This document shows, piece by piece, positions 35,235-43,821 of a stretch of 64,000 bases of DNA; position 1 is the stretch's first letter, and every line of letters starts with the position of its first letter. Source of the stretch: Candidatus Aquiluna sp. UB-MaderosW2red. GTDB lineage: Bacteria > Actinomycetota > Actinomycetes > Actinomycetales > Microbacteriaceae. Under the pieces are notes generated by a model. That model saw nothing but the letters and a program-made list of their open reading frames with translations, did not search any database and had not been told where the DNA came from. Both the position numbers and the translations under genes were made by a program. Where the stretch lies: positions 1,488,001-1,552,000 of the forward strand of contig NZ_LT627734.1 of the NCBI RefSeq assembly GCF_900100865.1, in the 5' to 3' direction.

Positions 35235-36766
35235 CGGGTTTCCCCCTTCGAGAACATGTTGAGCATTCGACGGGTTACTGCGAAGCCTCCAAAGACGTTG
35301 ATGCTCGCGAGCAGCACACCGATTGCCGCAAGAATTTGAATCAGCAGGCTAGGGTCTTTGATTTGCAGGATGGCAGCCAAAACCACAATGCCAGAGATTG
35401 CATTGGTAACGCTCATCAGTGGAGTGTGCAGTGCGTGATGCACCTTGCCAATAACGTAAAAGCCTACAACCGTCGAAAGCGTGAGAACCAAAAAGTGCTG
35501 CTGCAGTATCGGGGGCGCAAATGAAATAACTGCGGCCAACAAAACAATACCCAGACCGATCAGAACACTCTTGGTTGAAGCCGACATCTTTTTCTTCTCA
35601 GCCACCACTGGCTTCTCGGCCACGGCCGTGGCCGCGGCTGAGACTTGAATTGGGGGCGGTGGCCAAGTAACTTTGCCGGCATTGACTACCGTTACCGCAC
35701 GCTGAACCACGTCATCAAGGTCCAACTCGAGCTTCCCTGCGGAGCCTGGGGTAAGAAGTTTTAGCAGGTTGAATAAGTTGGTTCCATAAAGCTGCGAAGA
35801 CTGGGCTGGCAAGCGGCTCGGCAAATCGGTGTAGCCAAGAATGGTCACGCCGTTTTTGGTGACGATCTTTTTTCCAGCTACTGAACCCTCCACGTTGCCA
35901 CCCTGAGCCGCGGCCATGTCCACAATTACGCTTCCAGACTTCATCAGCGCAACATCTTTTGCGGTGATTAGTTTCGGTGCCGGTCTACCCGGAATCAACG
36001 CGGTGGTAATAATAATGTCCACATCCATTGCCTGCTCGGTGTAAATCTCAGCAGCGCGTTTGTTATAGGCCTCAGATGTTGCCTTGGCATAGCCATCACC
36101 GGTTTGCATCTGCTCGTCAATCTCAACCGGCAGGTAAGAACCCCCGATGGACTTAACCTGCTCCGCGACCTCCGGTCTTGGATCAGTTGCCCTCACGATA
36201 GCCCCGAGACTAGAAGCCGAACCGATTGCCGCAAGTCCGGCGACCCCCGCTCCCGCAATCAAGACCTTGGCTGGGGGAACTTTTCCTGCGGCCGTGATTT
36301 GGCCCGTGAAAAAGCGACCAAATTCGTGCGCCGCCTCCACGACAGCTCGATAACCGGCGATATTCGCCATTGAACTGAGCACATCCATCGACTGGGCTCT
36401 GGAAATTCTTGGGACGGCGTCCATGGCAAGTGCAGTAACGCCCTGCTTTGCAAGTGCCTTCAATAACGCCGGCTTGAATGCAGGGCTCAGCATCCCCACC
36501 AGGGTAACTCCTGCTCGCATGTATTTAACCTCGGCCAAACTCGGAGCGTCGACCTTTAGAAGGACATCGCAGTTCCAGACTTTGGCCTTAGTGACAATCT
36601 TGGCTCCCGCGGCAACATAAGCCGCATCAGGAAAAGAAGCCCTAATCCCGGCTCCCTTTTCAACCTGGACCTCATAGCCCAAAGTTATGATCTTTTTTAC
36701 GGTCTCCGGGGTAGCGGCAACTCTAGCCTCGCCCGGTGCTTCGGCAACAATTCCAATTACTGACAT
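35231..36766 (-). CDS. pntA: NAD(P) transhydrogenase subunit alpha (fused form)
   Basis: Alpha subunit of proton-translocating transhydrogenase. Residues 1 to about 370 form the NAD-binding domain ([15 protein letters not shown] at the start, [14 protein letters not shown] for the Rossmann loop), and the last 140 residues carry about four membrane helices, so PntAA and PntAB are fused into one chain of 511 residues, as in E. coli. The open frame goes up to 36895, but the ATG at 36766 has CGAGGAAG at the right distance and gives [16 protein letters not shown], so the 43 extra residues are rejected. A Pro/Ala/Val linker joins the two domains. Confidence 0.96.
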   Translation of the reverse strand: MSVIGIVAEAPGEARVAATPETVKKIITLGYEVQVEKGAGIRASFPDAAYVAAGAKIVTKAKVWNCDVLLKVDAPSLAEVKYMRAGVTLVGMLSPAFKPALLKALAKQGVTALAMDAVPRISRAQSMDVLSSMANIAGYRAVVEAAHEFGRFFTGQITAAGKVPPAKVLIAGAGVAGLAAIGSASSLGAIVRATDPRPEVAEQVKSIGGSYLPVEIDEQMQTGDGYAKATSEAYNKRAAEIYTEQAMDVDIIITTALIPGRPAPKLITAKDVALMKSGSVIVDMAAAQGGNVEGSVAGKKIVTKNGVTILGYTDLPSRLPAQSSQLYGTNLFNLLKLLTPGSAGKLELDLDDVVQRAVTVVNAGKVTWPPPPIQVSAAATAVAEKPVVAEKKKMSASTKSVLIGLGIVLLAAVISFAPPILQQHFLVLTLSTVVGFYVIGKVHHALHTPLMSVTNAISGIVVLAAILQIKDPSLLIQILAAIGVLLASINVFGGFAVTRRMLNMFSKGETR

Positions 36767-37105
36767 AAAGACTTCCTCGCTGAATCCCTTTGGCAACTCA
36801 CCCAAGGCGCCTTGTATTCCAGAACACTCTATAGATTGTCTTTCTGCTAATCGGTCAACACGCCAAATGAATAATCTGACTCGAAAAAAACTCAAAATCC
36901 TTGGCTTCTAAAAATTAGAAAACACAGTCATAAAAACCCCTCAAAAAAACACTTGCCTAAGGCCGATCATTAGCTGGGCTACGAACTTTCACCTTTAGAG
37001 AATGACGGGGCTTATGTCTAGTTTCGGAGTTCCAATTGGCTGCGAGGTTTGAGCTTTGGCCTGATTTAGCAAAGAGCCACATATTCAAGTAGAGTGTTGG
37101 CTCCT
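36767..37105. other. 339-bp gap between pntA and tRNA-Ser
   Basis: An AT-richer stretch with no supported gene. It must hold the pntAB promoter at its left end and the tRNA promoter at its right end, but I cannot point to clear -35 and -10 boxes for either. Confidence 0.5.
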
Positions 37106-37193
37106 GGAGAATTCGCCTAGTGGCCTATGGCGCACGCTTGGAAAGCGTGTTGGGTGCAAGCCCTCGGGGGTTCGAATCCCCCATTCTCCGCCA
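37106..37193 (+). tRNA. tRNA-Ser (anticodon GGA)
   Basis: An 88-base cloverleaf with encoded CCA. The acceptor stem is GGAGAAT paired with ATTCTCC, the anticodon stem is CACGC-TTGGAAA-GCGTG with anticodon GGA (reads TCC/TCT), the T-arm is GGGGGTTCGAATCCCCC, and the long variable arm (TTGGGTGCAAGCCCTC) marks a class II tRNA. A terminator follows five bases later. Confidence 0.96.
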
Positions 37194-37197
37194 GCAG

Positions 37198-37231
37198 AAA
37201 ACCCGCCAATCTTATGATTTGGCGGGTTTTT
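37198..37231 (+). terminator. Intrinsic terminator after tRNA-Ser
   Basis: A 12-bp stem AAAACCCGCCAA with TTGGCGGGTTTT, a 9-base loop with a small inner TC/GA pair, and a T-tail. An almost identical hairpin occurs at 44252-44284. Confidence 0.9.
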
Positions 37232-37287
37232 CACTACTCAAACATCAAGGTGGCGCAGCCGCTGTGTTCTAAATAACAGGCAAGAAC

Positions 37288-37316
37288 TTGACTATTATTT
37301 AGTTAATTAGTTAACT
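37288..37316 (+). promoter_or_regulatory. Promoter with overlapping inverted repeat before the MarR gene
   Basis: TTGACT (37288-37293) and TTAACT (37311-37316) are separated by 17 bases, as -35 and -10 boxes. GTTAA-TTAG-TTAAC (37302-37315) lies in the spacer and -10, a suitable site for the MarR-type repressor encoded next. The -10 ends only six bases before the ATG at 37323 and there is no ribosome-binding site, so the mRNA is probably leaderless. Confidence 0.65.
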
Positions 37317-37322
37317 TTATCC

Positions 37323-37769
37323 ATGGCTACCAACCGAATAACCTTTACCCTCAATGAACTAGTTTCCGTTCTAAATGGAGCTGCTGATCGACTCCTTCGG
37401 GCAAACTTCTCACTGACCTACAGTCAGTTCCTGTTCATAGTCACCTTAGAAGGCCTTGGGAGATCGACAGCTGCTCACCTGGCCGAAAGCCTCGGTGTTT
37501 CAAGGGCTGCAGTGAGTCAAAGATTGACCTGGTTTGAACAGCGGAATCTGATAGATATTTCTAGGCCAAAGGGGAACCACAAAAATTTGTCACTAGCACT
37601 CACGGATGTCGGGCGTTCACTTGCGGTTAGTTCGGCAGATTTTCTAGAAAAAGAGTTCCGGACACTTTTCCAAGGCCTGCCTGAAGTAAACCTTGGCGAA
37701 CTAGATAGCACCCTCAAGAAGATAACCTCGCAGCTCTTAGCCGATCAAGGGAACAAAATTGCTGCTTAG
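37323..37769 (+). CDS. MarR-family transcriptional regulator
   Basis: A 148-residue winged-helix regulator of the MarR type, which binds as a dimer to palindromic operators and is released by small ligands or oxidation. The recognition-helix region is STAAHLAESLGVSRAAVSQRLTWFEQRNLIDISR (in parts), followed by the wing with the usual basic residues (PKGNHKNLSLALTDVGRSL). The N-terminal and C-terminal helices for dimerisation are present. The gene overlaps the next one, an integral membrane protein, by 11 bases, so it probably controls its own operon through the repeat at 37302-37315. The ligand is unknown. Confidence 0.9.
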   Translation: MATNRITFTLNELVSVLNGAADRLLRANFSLTYSQFLFIVTLEGLGRSTAAHLAESLGVSRAAVSQRLTWFEQRNLIDISRPKGNHKNLSLALTDVGRSLAVSSADFLEKEFRTLFQGLPEVNLGELDSTLKKITSQLLADQGNKIAA

Positions 37770-38673
37770 GGACCTGGTCAAGCCAGCTAGATTTCGATTT
37801 AGCAGGCCGCTTTACTGGATGGGGATTGCTTCACTAGTTTTATTCATCGCGCTGATTCCACTGTGGCTGATTGATCCAAGGACTGTTCAAGGGGTCTCCA
37901 CTTGGGAAAAACCTCTTAAGTTCTTTATCTCAACTGTGATATTTTCAATGACCTATTCCTGGCTTAGCTCTTTTATCACCCGCGGGCAGAGACTTGTCAA
38001 GTGGGCTGGCTGGGTAATATTTATCGCTTTTTCGTTCGAACTTATCCTCATCACCGCAGTGGCGGCGTTCGCCAAAACGAGTCACTTCAACGTCTCGTCT
38101 CCCCTGGAAATTGTCATCTGGTCGCTGATGGCTATTTTCATTTCAGCAGTCCTTATTGCGACAGTGGTCCTCAGTTTGCTGATTCTCGGGGGTAGAAAAC
38201 AAAATTACCTGGTTCGATTGGGTCTAGGACTCGGCAGCCTAAACACCGCAATCGGCATGGCACTGGCATTTTTGATGACCAGCCCAACGGCCAATCAGCT
38301 GGCAAATTTTCAGGGCATTGCCGGGGCTCATGGCGTGGGGGCTAAGGATGGGGGGCCGGGTTTACCCTTTCTTGGCTGGAGCACCGTTGCTGGCGACCTT
38401 AGGGTTGGGCACTTCTTTGGATTGCACTCAATTCAAGTTGCAATAGCCCTTGTGGCCATTGCCCTGATTTTGCCGATTGCGGCACGGACTCCCCTACTGG
38501 TTATAGGAAATTTTGCCTATTTGGGTTTTGTGATTATTACCGTAGTTCAAGCCCTGAGGGCAGAGTCATTCTCGAGCCCAAGCGAAACCACAATCACAAG
38601 CTTCATCGCACTTGGGAGCATTTCAGCTTTAGCCTTTGGGGGCTGGAACCTTGCGGCTCGCCGCAAGGCGTAG
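37759..38673 (+). CDS. Hypothetical polytopic membrane protein under MarR control
   Basis: A 304-residue membrane protein I cannot assign to a named family. It has about eight hydrophobic segments starting near residue 19 (GIASLVLFIALIPLWLI) and a conserved-looking loop GIAGAHGVGAKDGGPGLPFLGWS between segments (about residues 186-208, quoted in part). A possible signature is WEKPLKFFIST after the first segment. The start is a TTG within the end of the MarR gene (11-base overlap), so translation is coupled. By context it may carry the compound sensed by the regulator, but that is inference. Confidence 0.75.
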   Translation: MLLRDLVKPARFRFSRPLYWMGIASLVLFIALIPLWLIDPRTVQGVSTWEKPLKFFISTVIFSMTYSWLSSFITRGQRLVKWAGWVIFIAFSFELILITAVAAFAKTSHFNVSSPLEIVIWSLMAIFISAVLIATVVLSLLILGGRKQNYLVRLGLGLGSLNTAIGMALAFLMTSPTANQLANFQGIAGAHGVGAKDGGPGLPFLGWSTVAGDLRVGHFFGLHSIQVAIALVAIALILPIAARTPLLVIGNFAYLGFVIITVVQALRAESFSSPSETTITSFIALGSISALAFGGWNLAARRKA

Positions 38674-38944
38674 CTTCGACCTCCTAGATCCAACTGTTCG
38701 CTTGAAAAGTTCCTGTGATTTTTCTGATCGAGCACGGTTTTGAGCTTGATTGGTCGGCACATTTCGAAGAGGTGGCAAAGAGGTTACTGAAGCTGGCTGT
38801 GATTCTCGAACTTATTGAGCCGCCTCGATTAGTACCAGAATTTCCCTAATCATTGGTTCGTCTTAGGCCCGTCTCCCTAGTGAGACAAGCACGAACTTCG
38901 GGTTCCCTTATCTTCACCTAGAGCTACAGAAAGTCAGGCAAGTT

Positions 38945-39877
38945 TCATATTGTGGTGATTTTATAGCCAGCTTTGCCGTCAAATTTCACTTTATACATGG
39001 CTCGATCTGCGGCACCAAAAACATGTGACGCATCAGTTTTCGGATTCAGAACCAAAGCAACCCCAGCTGAAACAGTGACCTGACCATCAAATCCAGGAAC
39101 ACCCAAGGGCTGGCGCAAACGAAGCAACAAGGCTTCCATTAGATTCTCAACGCTGGATTTATTTTGGATCTTCGAACTTGCGATTGCAAACTCATCGCCA
39201 CTTATTCGAGCCACCTCTCCACTTGTGTCCATGACTTCTTCAAGAATTCTTCCAATACCGATAAGTACTTGATCGCCCATTGCGTGCCCAAAATTATCGT
39301 TGATTGACTTGAAGTCATCGACGTCTAGAAATCCGAAAATAAAAGGAACTCCCTGAAGCTGAGATTCCTCTAGATGTCTCGTAACTCTTGCCTCCATTGC
39401 AGAACGACTCAACAGGCCAGTGAGTTGATCGTGCCGAATTAGGCCCTCAAGGCGCTCCACCTCAGATACGAACTGGCTCACATCACGAAACGCAGCGACA
39501 ACTGTGTCCTGAGAAAGAGCCGAGACTTTATTCTCAAATGCCCCCACCCAGCCGTTTTCTCCATTTATCTCAACCACTAAGATTTGGGGCTCAGTGGACT
39601 GAAGTGCATTGTCGAATAACTTAGCTAATACATGCGACTCGTCCCTGGCTAAAGTCTCGCCAAGACTAACTCCGACTAATTCATCCGGTGTTTTGCCCGT
39701 GGGAGCCGCGGCCACAGGGTTCATATAGACAAGTTTGTATTCGGATTCGGACTCACTGGACTGCTCAACCCGCTTCCAAATTGCGAAACCGTCGCTTGAG
39801 GCATTTAATGCTTGGGCCAAAACATCCAATTGATTAGGAACAAGACCGCTCAAATCGCCCCTGCTTGGTAAAGCCAC
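38945..39877 (-). CDS. Diguanylate cyclase with N-terminal PAS-like sensor
   Basis: Makes the second messenger cyclic di-GMP from two GTP. The open frame reaches a TTG at 39949, but AGGGGG lies four bases before the GTG at 39877, so I start there (310 residues). Residues about 15-135 look like a PAS sensor (LDVLAQALNASSDGFAIW, YKLVYMNPVAAAPTGKTPDELVG). The GGDEF domain begins near 148 with HDQLTGLLSR, has the metal-binding FLDVDDFKSINDNFGH, and the signature reads SGDEF (226-230) in place of GGDEF, a substitution seen in active enzymes. The RxxD inhibitory site is absent. It is divergent from the EAL-GAF pair 314 bases away. Confidence 0.92.
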   Translation of the reverse strand: MALPSRGDLSGLVPNQLDVLAQALNASSDGFAIWKRVEQSSESESEYKLVYMNPVAAAPTGKTPDELVGVSLGETLARDESHVLAKLFDNALQSTEPQILVVEINGENGWVGAFENKVSALSQDTVVAAFRDVSQFVSEVERLEGLIRHDQLTGLLSRSAMEARVTRHLEESQLQGVPFIFGFLDVDDFKSINDNFGHAMGDQVLIGIGRILEEVMDTSGEVARISGDEFAIASSKIQNKSSVENLMEALLLRLRQPLGVPGFDGQVTVSAGVALVLNPKTDASHVFGAADRAMYKVKFDGKAGYKITTI

Positions 39878-40191
39878 TATTCCCCCTTGAAATACCCCAG
39901 CTGGTAGAGTGCCGTAGGAGGCAATTATTCCATGGCCACTACATAACAATCAAATGCCAAATGAGCGAATCTAAAAAATATATTCCACCGGCTGGGGCCA
40001 CAAGACCACTTCAAACCTTGCGGATGGCCAGAAACTCGATTAGGGATTCGATGTGGGGAATGCGAATGACCACAGAAAACAACGACTCTGATTATTAGGG
40101 AGTGTTGGCATCCGAATCGCATCCTGGATCGTTGCAAAGATGCAACGACGAAATCTGACTATCGGGAGAAATTTTTGATTATAGTGAATCT
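39878..40191. other. 314-bp gap between diguanylate cyclase and EAL genes
   Basis: Divergent promoter region between the two c-di-GMP genes. Small open frames here show nothing recognisable. No clear riboswitch (GEMM-type) or palindrome was found by eye. Confidence 0.5.
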
Positions 40192-40911
40192 GTGGGTCAG
40201 GAAAATTTCAAACTTCGGGGGGTTCGGCTAGAGCCCTATTTTCAGCTGTATAAAAATCTTGATGACGAAGACGCTCGTGAGGGGGAAATCCTTACTCGGC
40301 TCGAATCAGGCCAAAGTGCATTTGAGTTTATTGCACAATTGGATTCCTTTGAGCACTTCCTATTACTCGAGTGGCTGATAGAGCAATCAGAGTTTTTGAA
40401 GGAAGAGTTCAACTTGCAATCCTCGATCAATGTCGACAACAGTGCAATCTTCTCACCAATGGGTCAAGCGCAATTTTTGAGGATTAGTGAAAAAGGGGTT
40501 CCTGGTACCACTTTTGAATTTACAGAAACCAATGCATTGCCACCCTCTGGTGAGATAAATAAGTTGTTTTTGGGCCTGCGCCAGAATGGTCACGTAACCG
40601 CTTTAGACGATTTCGGGTCCGGATTAAATGGCATGACCATGCTCACTGACTACGATTTTGACGTGGTGAAAATTGACCGCATGCTGACGATGGACCTGGG
40701 TCAGCGAACTGCAAAAGTGAAAGTGCTATCGCTGCTTTTTGAAATGCTAACTGCACTCAATAAATCCCATGTGGTCGAAGTTTACGAGTCGAGCGAGTCT
40801 TTTGAATTGATGGCAAATGCGGGCTATCGCGTGTTCCAAAGTTTCCAATTTTACAAACCCGTTCCATTTTCCGAACTAGGTCAAGTGCTAATCAGGAAGG
40901 TTAAGCAATGA
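40192..40911 (+). CDS. EAL-domain protein (c-di-GMP phosphodiesterase-type)
   Basis: A 239-residue EAL domain, the fold that hydrolyses cyclic di-GMP to pGpG. Reading the family motifs in order: EPYFQLY at the start, EGEILTR (EIL in place of EAL), INVDNSAI with Asn for metal, EFTETNAL, DDFGSG, and VKIDRM, then VYESSES (AEGVE position) and QSFQFYKP (QG position). The metal-binding Glu, Asn, Glu, Asp-Asp and Lys residues are kept, so activity is plausible, but AEG and QG are changed and it could be a weak or non-catalytic c-di-GMP receptor. The GTG at 40192 is the start used; its GAF neighbour overlaps by 4 bases. Confidence 0.85.
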   Translation: MGQENFKLRGVRLEPYFQLYKNLDDEDAREGEILTRLESGQSAFEFIAQLDSFEHFLLLEWLIEQSEFLKEEFNLQSSINVDNSAIFSPMGQAQFLRISEKGVPGTTFEFTETNALPPSGEINKLFLGLRQNGHVTALDDFGSGLNGMTMLTDYDFDVVKIDRMLTMDLGQRTAKVKVLSLLFEMLTALNKSHVVEVYESSESFELMANAGYRVFQSFQFYKPVPFSELGQVLIRKVKQ

Positions 40912-41507
40912 ATGAGTCCAATAGAAAATCAGATGCGGAGAGAGTTGAATTCTTACATTCGCTCGCCATTTTAGACACCGCACCTGATGAAAACTTGGAA
41001 CGCATTGTAGAACTCTGTCGATTGATATTTGACGTACCGATCTCTGACATCTCACTGATTGACGGCGACCGACAGTGGTTCAAAAGCATGCAAGGTTTGA
41101 ACCTAACCGAAAGTCCAAGACAAGATGCCATTTGCAACTTGACCATCGGGCAAGACGAGGTTTTCGAAATCCCAGACACCACCTTGCACGAGGTTGTGAG
41201 GGAAAACGTATTTGTGAAAGGCGACCCTGGCATCCGTTTTTACACTGGTGCCACCGTAACTATTTCCGGCCATAACATTGGGGCGTTGTGCGTTATGGAT
41301 CTCAGGCCGCACGAACCAATGACTCAAGCGCAGCGTCAAATTCTTGATTTACTATCCAAAATTGTCGCCAGGGAAATTCAGGTGCAAAGCCTGCTTCGAA
41401 AAGCGCTGCCCGTCGTGATTAGTGCAGCCGAGACTTCAGGTCTGGCTTCCTTTCTTGGAACTGCTGAGACTGAAGACCTAGCCCAGAAGGATAATCCGGG
41501 TGCTTGA
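40908..41507 (+). CDS. GAF-domain sensory protein
   Basis: A 199-residue protein made of one GAF domain of the type found in front of kinases and c-di-GMP enzymes. Family marks are the start LHSLAILDTAPDENLERIV, ISLIDGDRQWFKSMQGL, RQDAICNLTI, IRFYTGATVTI and IGALCVMDLRPHE. Most such domains bind a small ligand or sense redox or light through a bound cofactor; Cys43, Cys84 and Cys132-type positions are worth noting as possible ligands. No enzymatic domain follows, so it may act on the EAL protein, with which it overlaps by 4 bases (ATGA). It is followed by the glycosyltransferase 100 bases downstream. Confidence 0.85.
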   Translation: MNESNRKSDAERVEFLHSLAILDTAPDENLERIVELCRLIFDVPISDISLIDGDRQWFKSMQGLNLTESPRQDAICNLTIGQDEVFEIPDTTLHEVVRENVFVKGDPGIRFYTGATVTISGHNIGALCVMDLRPHEPMTQAQRQILDLLSKIVAREIQVQSLLRKALPVVISAAETSGLASFLGTAETEDLAQKDNPGA

Positions 41508-41595
41508 CCGTGTCCAGCGGCTATTTTTAGTAATTGGTTTTGTTATGAAACCTTGCAGCAAGCCGGCTTTTTTTTAGTTACTAACCTCTAAAAAA

Positions 41596-41603
41596 GGGGG
41601 GGG
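41596..41603 (+). repeat. G8 homopolymer run in the ribosome-binding region of the glycosyltransferase
   Basis: Eight guanines in a row preceded by five to six adenines lie four bases before the ATG at 41608. The run takes the place of the Shine-Dalgarno sequence. Length changes by slippage could alter translation. Confidence 0.8.
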
Positions 41604-41607
41604 ATTT

Positions 41608-43083
41608 ATGCGCAACAATGAAGGCTTGATACGGGGCACCGTGGGGATTCTTTTTTTCACTGTGACCCTGTTTGGTTTGGCGATTTTTCTTGATCTTCAA
41701 ATTGCACCAAACTTCACTGACTTATCACTCACGAATACTTGGAATGGCATCACCTATAGCAATCAGATTCCAGTGATTTTCGTTATTTGGATCGCCGTGG
41801 CAGTTGCACTATTCGCCGCGGGAAGTTTCGCGCTTATCGAAAAACGCTCCTCAAATAACTCTCGCCGCTCTTTGCTGCCTTCGACGCTCCCGCTTTCTCC
41901 ACGGGTTCAAATGGCTAGGACTCGAGGAGTTTTTGACGGTGAAATAACGGTCACCGTTTTGATTCCAGCTCATAATGAAGCGGGGATGTTAGGACAGACA
42001 ATACCCGCTCTTCAGCGACAAGGACGAGCGCCGGAACGCATCATTGTTGTTGCCGACAACTGCACGGATAAGACAATTGAGGTAGCCGAGGGTTTGGGCG
42101 TTGAAATTTTTGAAACACAAAATAATCAGAGTCAAAAAGGTGGCGCACTAAATCAAGTACTCAAGACTTTATTGCCCGGTCTTGGCAATAATGACATTGT
42201 GATGATTGTCGATGCCGACACCACTCTAGATGCTGGGTTCATTGAGGCTGCGGTCTTGCGATTCACTGCAGATCGGGGCCTGATGGCTGTTGGCGGAATC
42301 TTTAAGGGATATGCAGGCGGAGGCCTTCTCGGGGTCCTACAGCGCAATGAATACGATCGCTATGAACGTAAAATAAACCGACGGCGGGGACAAGTCTTTG
42401 TCCTAACCGGAACTTCTACGATGTTTCGATCGATTGCACTCAAAACTGTTGCTGAAAACCGCGGCGTCTTGATTGGTGGGTTCCAGGGCGACGTCTTTGA
42501 CACGGTTTCCCTAACTGAAGACAACGAACTGACTCTGGCGTTAAAAACTCTTGGGGCCCTAATGGAATCACCCAAAAATTGCGTAGTTCATACCGAACTG
42601 ATGCCCTCCTGGAGATACCTCTGGAAGCAAAGGATGAGGTGGCAGCGCGGTGCTATAGAAAACATCGGTAGCTATGGGATGACTCCCGCAACTTTTCGAT
42701 ACTGGGGACAGCAATTGGGTATCGGCTACGGCGTCATCGCACTCTCGTCATTTGTTGCGTTGCAGGGAATTGTGTTTTTATCCCTGGATTATTGGGTCTG
42801 GTATCCATTTTGGCTGGGGGTGGGAGCTATTTTTCTCTACGAGAGAGTTAAAACGGTGTGGCACTCGGGTTGGCGGGCGCGCCTATTGGCGGCGACAATG
42901 ATTCCAGAATTAATCTATGAGTTTTTCTTGCAAGCGGTGTTTCTCAATAGCATGCTGGACATCATTTTAAAGCGTGATGCCAATTGGGGGCACGTAGTCC
43001 ACGAACATGCCGGCACACAAGAGCGGCAGGCAGGCAGGCATGCCAGAACCGCTGGAGCCAACTCTAAAGGTGCAGAATTATGA
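41608..43083 (+). CDS. Processive family-2 glycosyltransferase (BcsA/PgaC-like), membrane-bound
   Basis: Likely polymerises a sugar chain (exopolysaccharide) across the membrane. The 491-residue protein has two N-terminal membrane helices (about 11-30 and 53-76), a cytoplasmic GT-A domain and about three C-terminal helices. The GT2 motifs are complete: IPAHNEA, VADNCTDKT (first Asp150), VDAD with Asp202/Asp204, TEDNEL (303-308, catalytic Asp305), and QRMRW (341-345; the Q/RxxRW motif of processive synthases). There is no PilZ domain, so any c-di-GMP control would be indirect. The product cannot be told; poly-N-acetylglucosamine, cellulose-like or hyaluronan-like chains all use this type. It follows the EAL and GAF genes and overlaps the small membrane gene by 4 bases. 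Confidence 0.9.
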   Translation: MRNNEGLIRGTVGILFFTVTLFGLAIFLDLQIAPNFTDLSLTNTWNGITYSNQIPVIFVIWIAVAVALFAAGSFALIEKRSSNNSRRSLLPSTLPLSPRVQMARTRGVFDGEITVTVLIPAHNEAGMLGQTIPALQRQGRAPERIIVVADNCTDKTIEVAEGLGVEIFETQNNQSQKGGALNQVLKTLLPGLGNNDIVMIVDADTTLDAGFIEAAVLRFTADRGLMAVGGIFKGYAGGGLLGVLQRNEYDRYERKINRRRGQVFVLTGTSTMFRSIALKTVAENRGVLIGGFQGDVFDTVSLTEDNELTLALKTLGALMESPKNCVVHTELMPSWRYLWKQRMRWQRGAIENIGSYGMTPATFRYWGQQLGIGYGVIALSSFVALQGIVFLSLDYWVWYPFWLGVGAIFLYERVKTVWHSGWRARLLAATMIPELIYEFFLQAVFLNSMLDIILKRDANWGHVVHEHAGTQERQAGRHARTAGANSKGAEL

Positions 43084-43286
43084 ATTGGTTCACTCCCGAA
43101 ACCCTAGAGTCAGCTTGGTTTCAAGTCCTATCCTCATTTGTCGCAGTCAACACCTTGATTTATGGAACTATTTCGCTCGCCTCGGTTTTACCAAGGCTCT
43201 ATCCAACCCAATGGTTTAGTAGCAGAAATACTCGTGCCGAATCTCGCAGTATTTATCCTGAGACTCTCGAAGGCAACCAGTCCTAA
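43080..43286 (+). CDS. Small single-pass membrane protein linked to the glycosyltransferase
   Basis: A 68-residue protein with one hydrophobic helix (about residues 14-38) and a polar, Ser/Arg-rich C-terminal tail. No family is recognised. The ATG overlaps the glycosyltransferase stop by 4 bases (ATGA), which supports a real, translationally coupled gene; small membrane partners accompany many synthases (for example PgaD-type). A partnership is inferred from position only. Confidence 0.65.
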   Translation: MNWFTPETLESAWFQVLSSFVAVNTLIYGTISLASVLPRLYPTQWFSSRNTRAESRSIYPETLEGNQS

Positions 43287-43386
43287 AAGTAACAGTTGCC
43301 AGCCAAAGAACGTTGTGTAGTTGGATTCTAAATACCGCTGTTGGCGCTCGTAAATCTGCGGTTGCACTGCCAGTTGCGGTGCCTGC

Positions 43387-43737
43387 CTAAACTCTCACCT
43401 TTGGCGAAGGGCCATATTTATTGTCACCGTCCGAAGAATCAGTCAGGGTGAATACGACGAGCACGATGGCTCCAACCACTGGCATAAAACCAATCAGTAT
43501 CCACCAACCACTTCGGTTGGTGTCATGAAGCCTGCGAGCTAGAACTGATAGGGCGGGAATGATTGTGGCGAAGATCCAGATCAGCCCCACAATGCCACCG
43601 CCGCCATTGGCGATGAACCGGTCCACGTCGCTACCTAAAAGGACAAAGTCAATAATTGCCACTGCCAGATTGGTCAGAAACAAGAACAGCGATATGAACC
43701 AGTACTCTGACCTGCGGGCTCTGCCCTTGAAATTCAC
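43387..43737 (-). CDS. DUF805 membrane protein
   Basis: A 116-residue membrane protein of the DUF805 family (YhaH type), function unknown. Family marks are the start NFKGRARRSEYW, three to four hydrophobic segments, the LARRLHDTNRSGWW motif in the middle and GDNKYGPSP at the C-terminus. Orientation is opposite to the glycosyltransferase operon. It may share a transcript with nothing: the PGPGW-family gene to its right is on the same strand but 84 bases upstream. Confidence 0.88.
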   Translation of the reverse strand: MNFKGRARRSEYWFISLFLFLTNLAVAIIDFVLLGSDVDRFIANGGGGIVGLIWIFATIIPALSVLARRLHDTNRSGWWILIGFMPVVGAIVLVVFTLTDSSDGDNKYGPSPKVRV

Positions 43738-43821
43738 GTAGTTGGACCAAAAAGACCTAACTGCTTCTCAAAAACCCATGCCCCATGCCCCTCTAATTGC
43801 TTATTAGCTAATGAACTCTTA

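Noticed and set aside
41540-41580. Possible terminator after the GAF gene (AAGCCGGCTT followed by T-run)
   Set aside because: The self-complementary stretch has no loop and is too short to be convincing.
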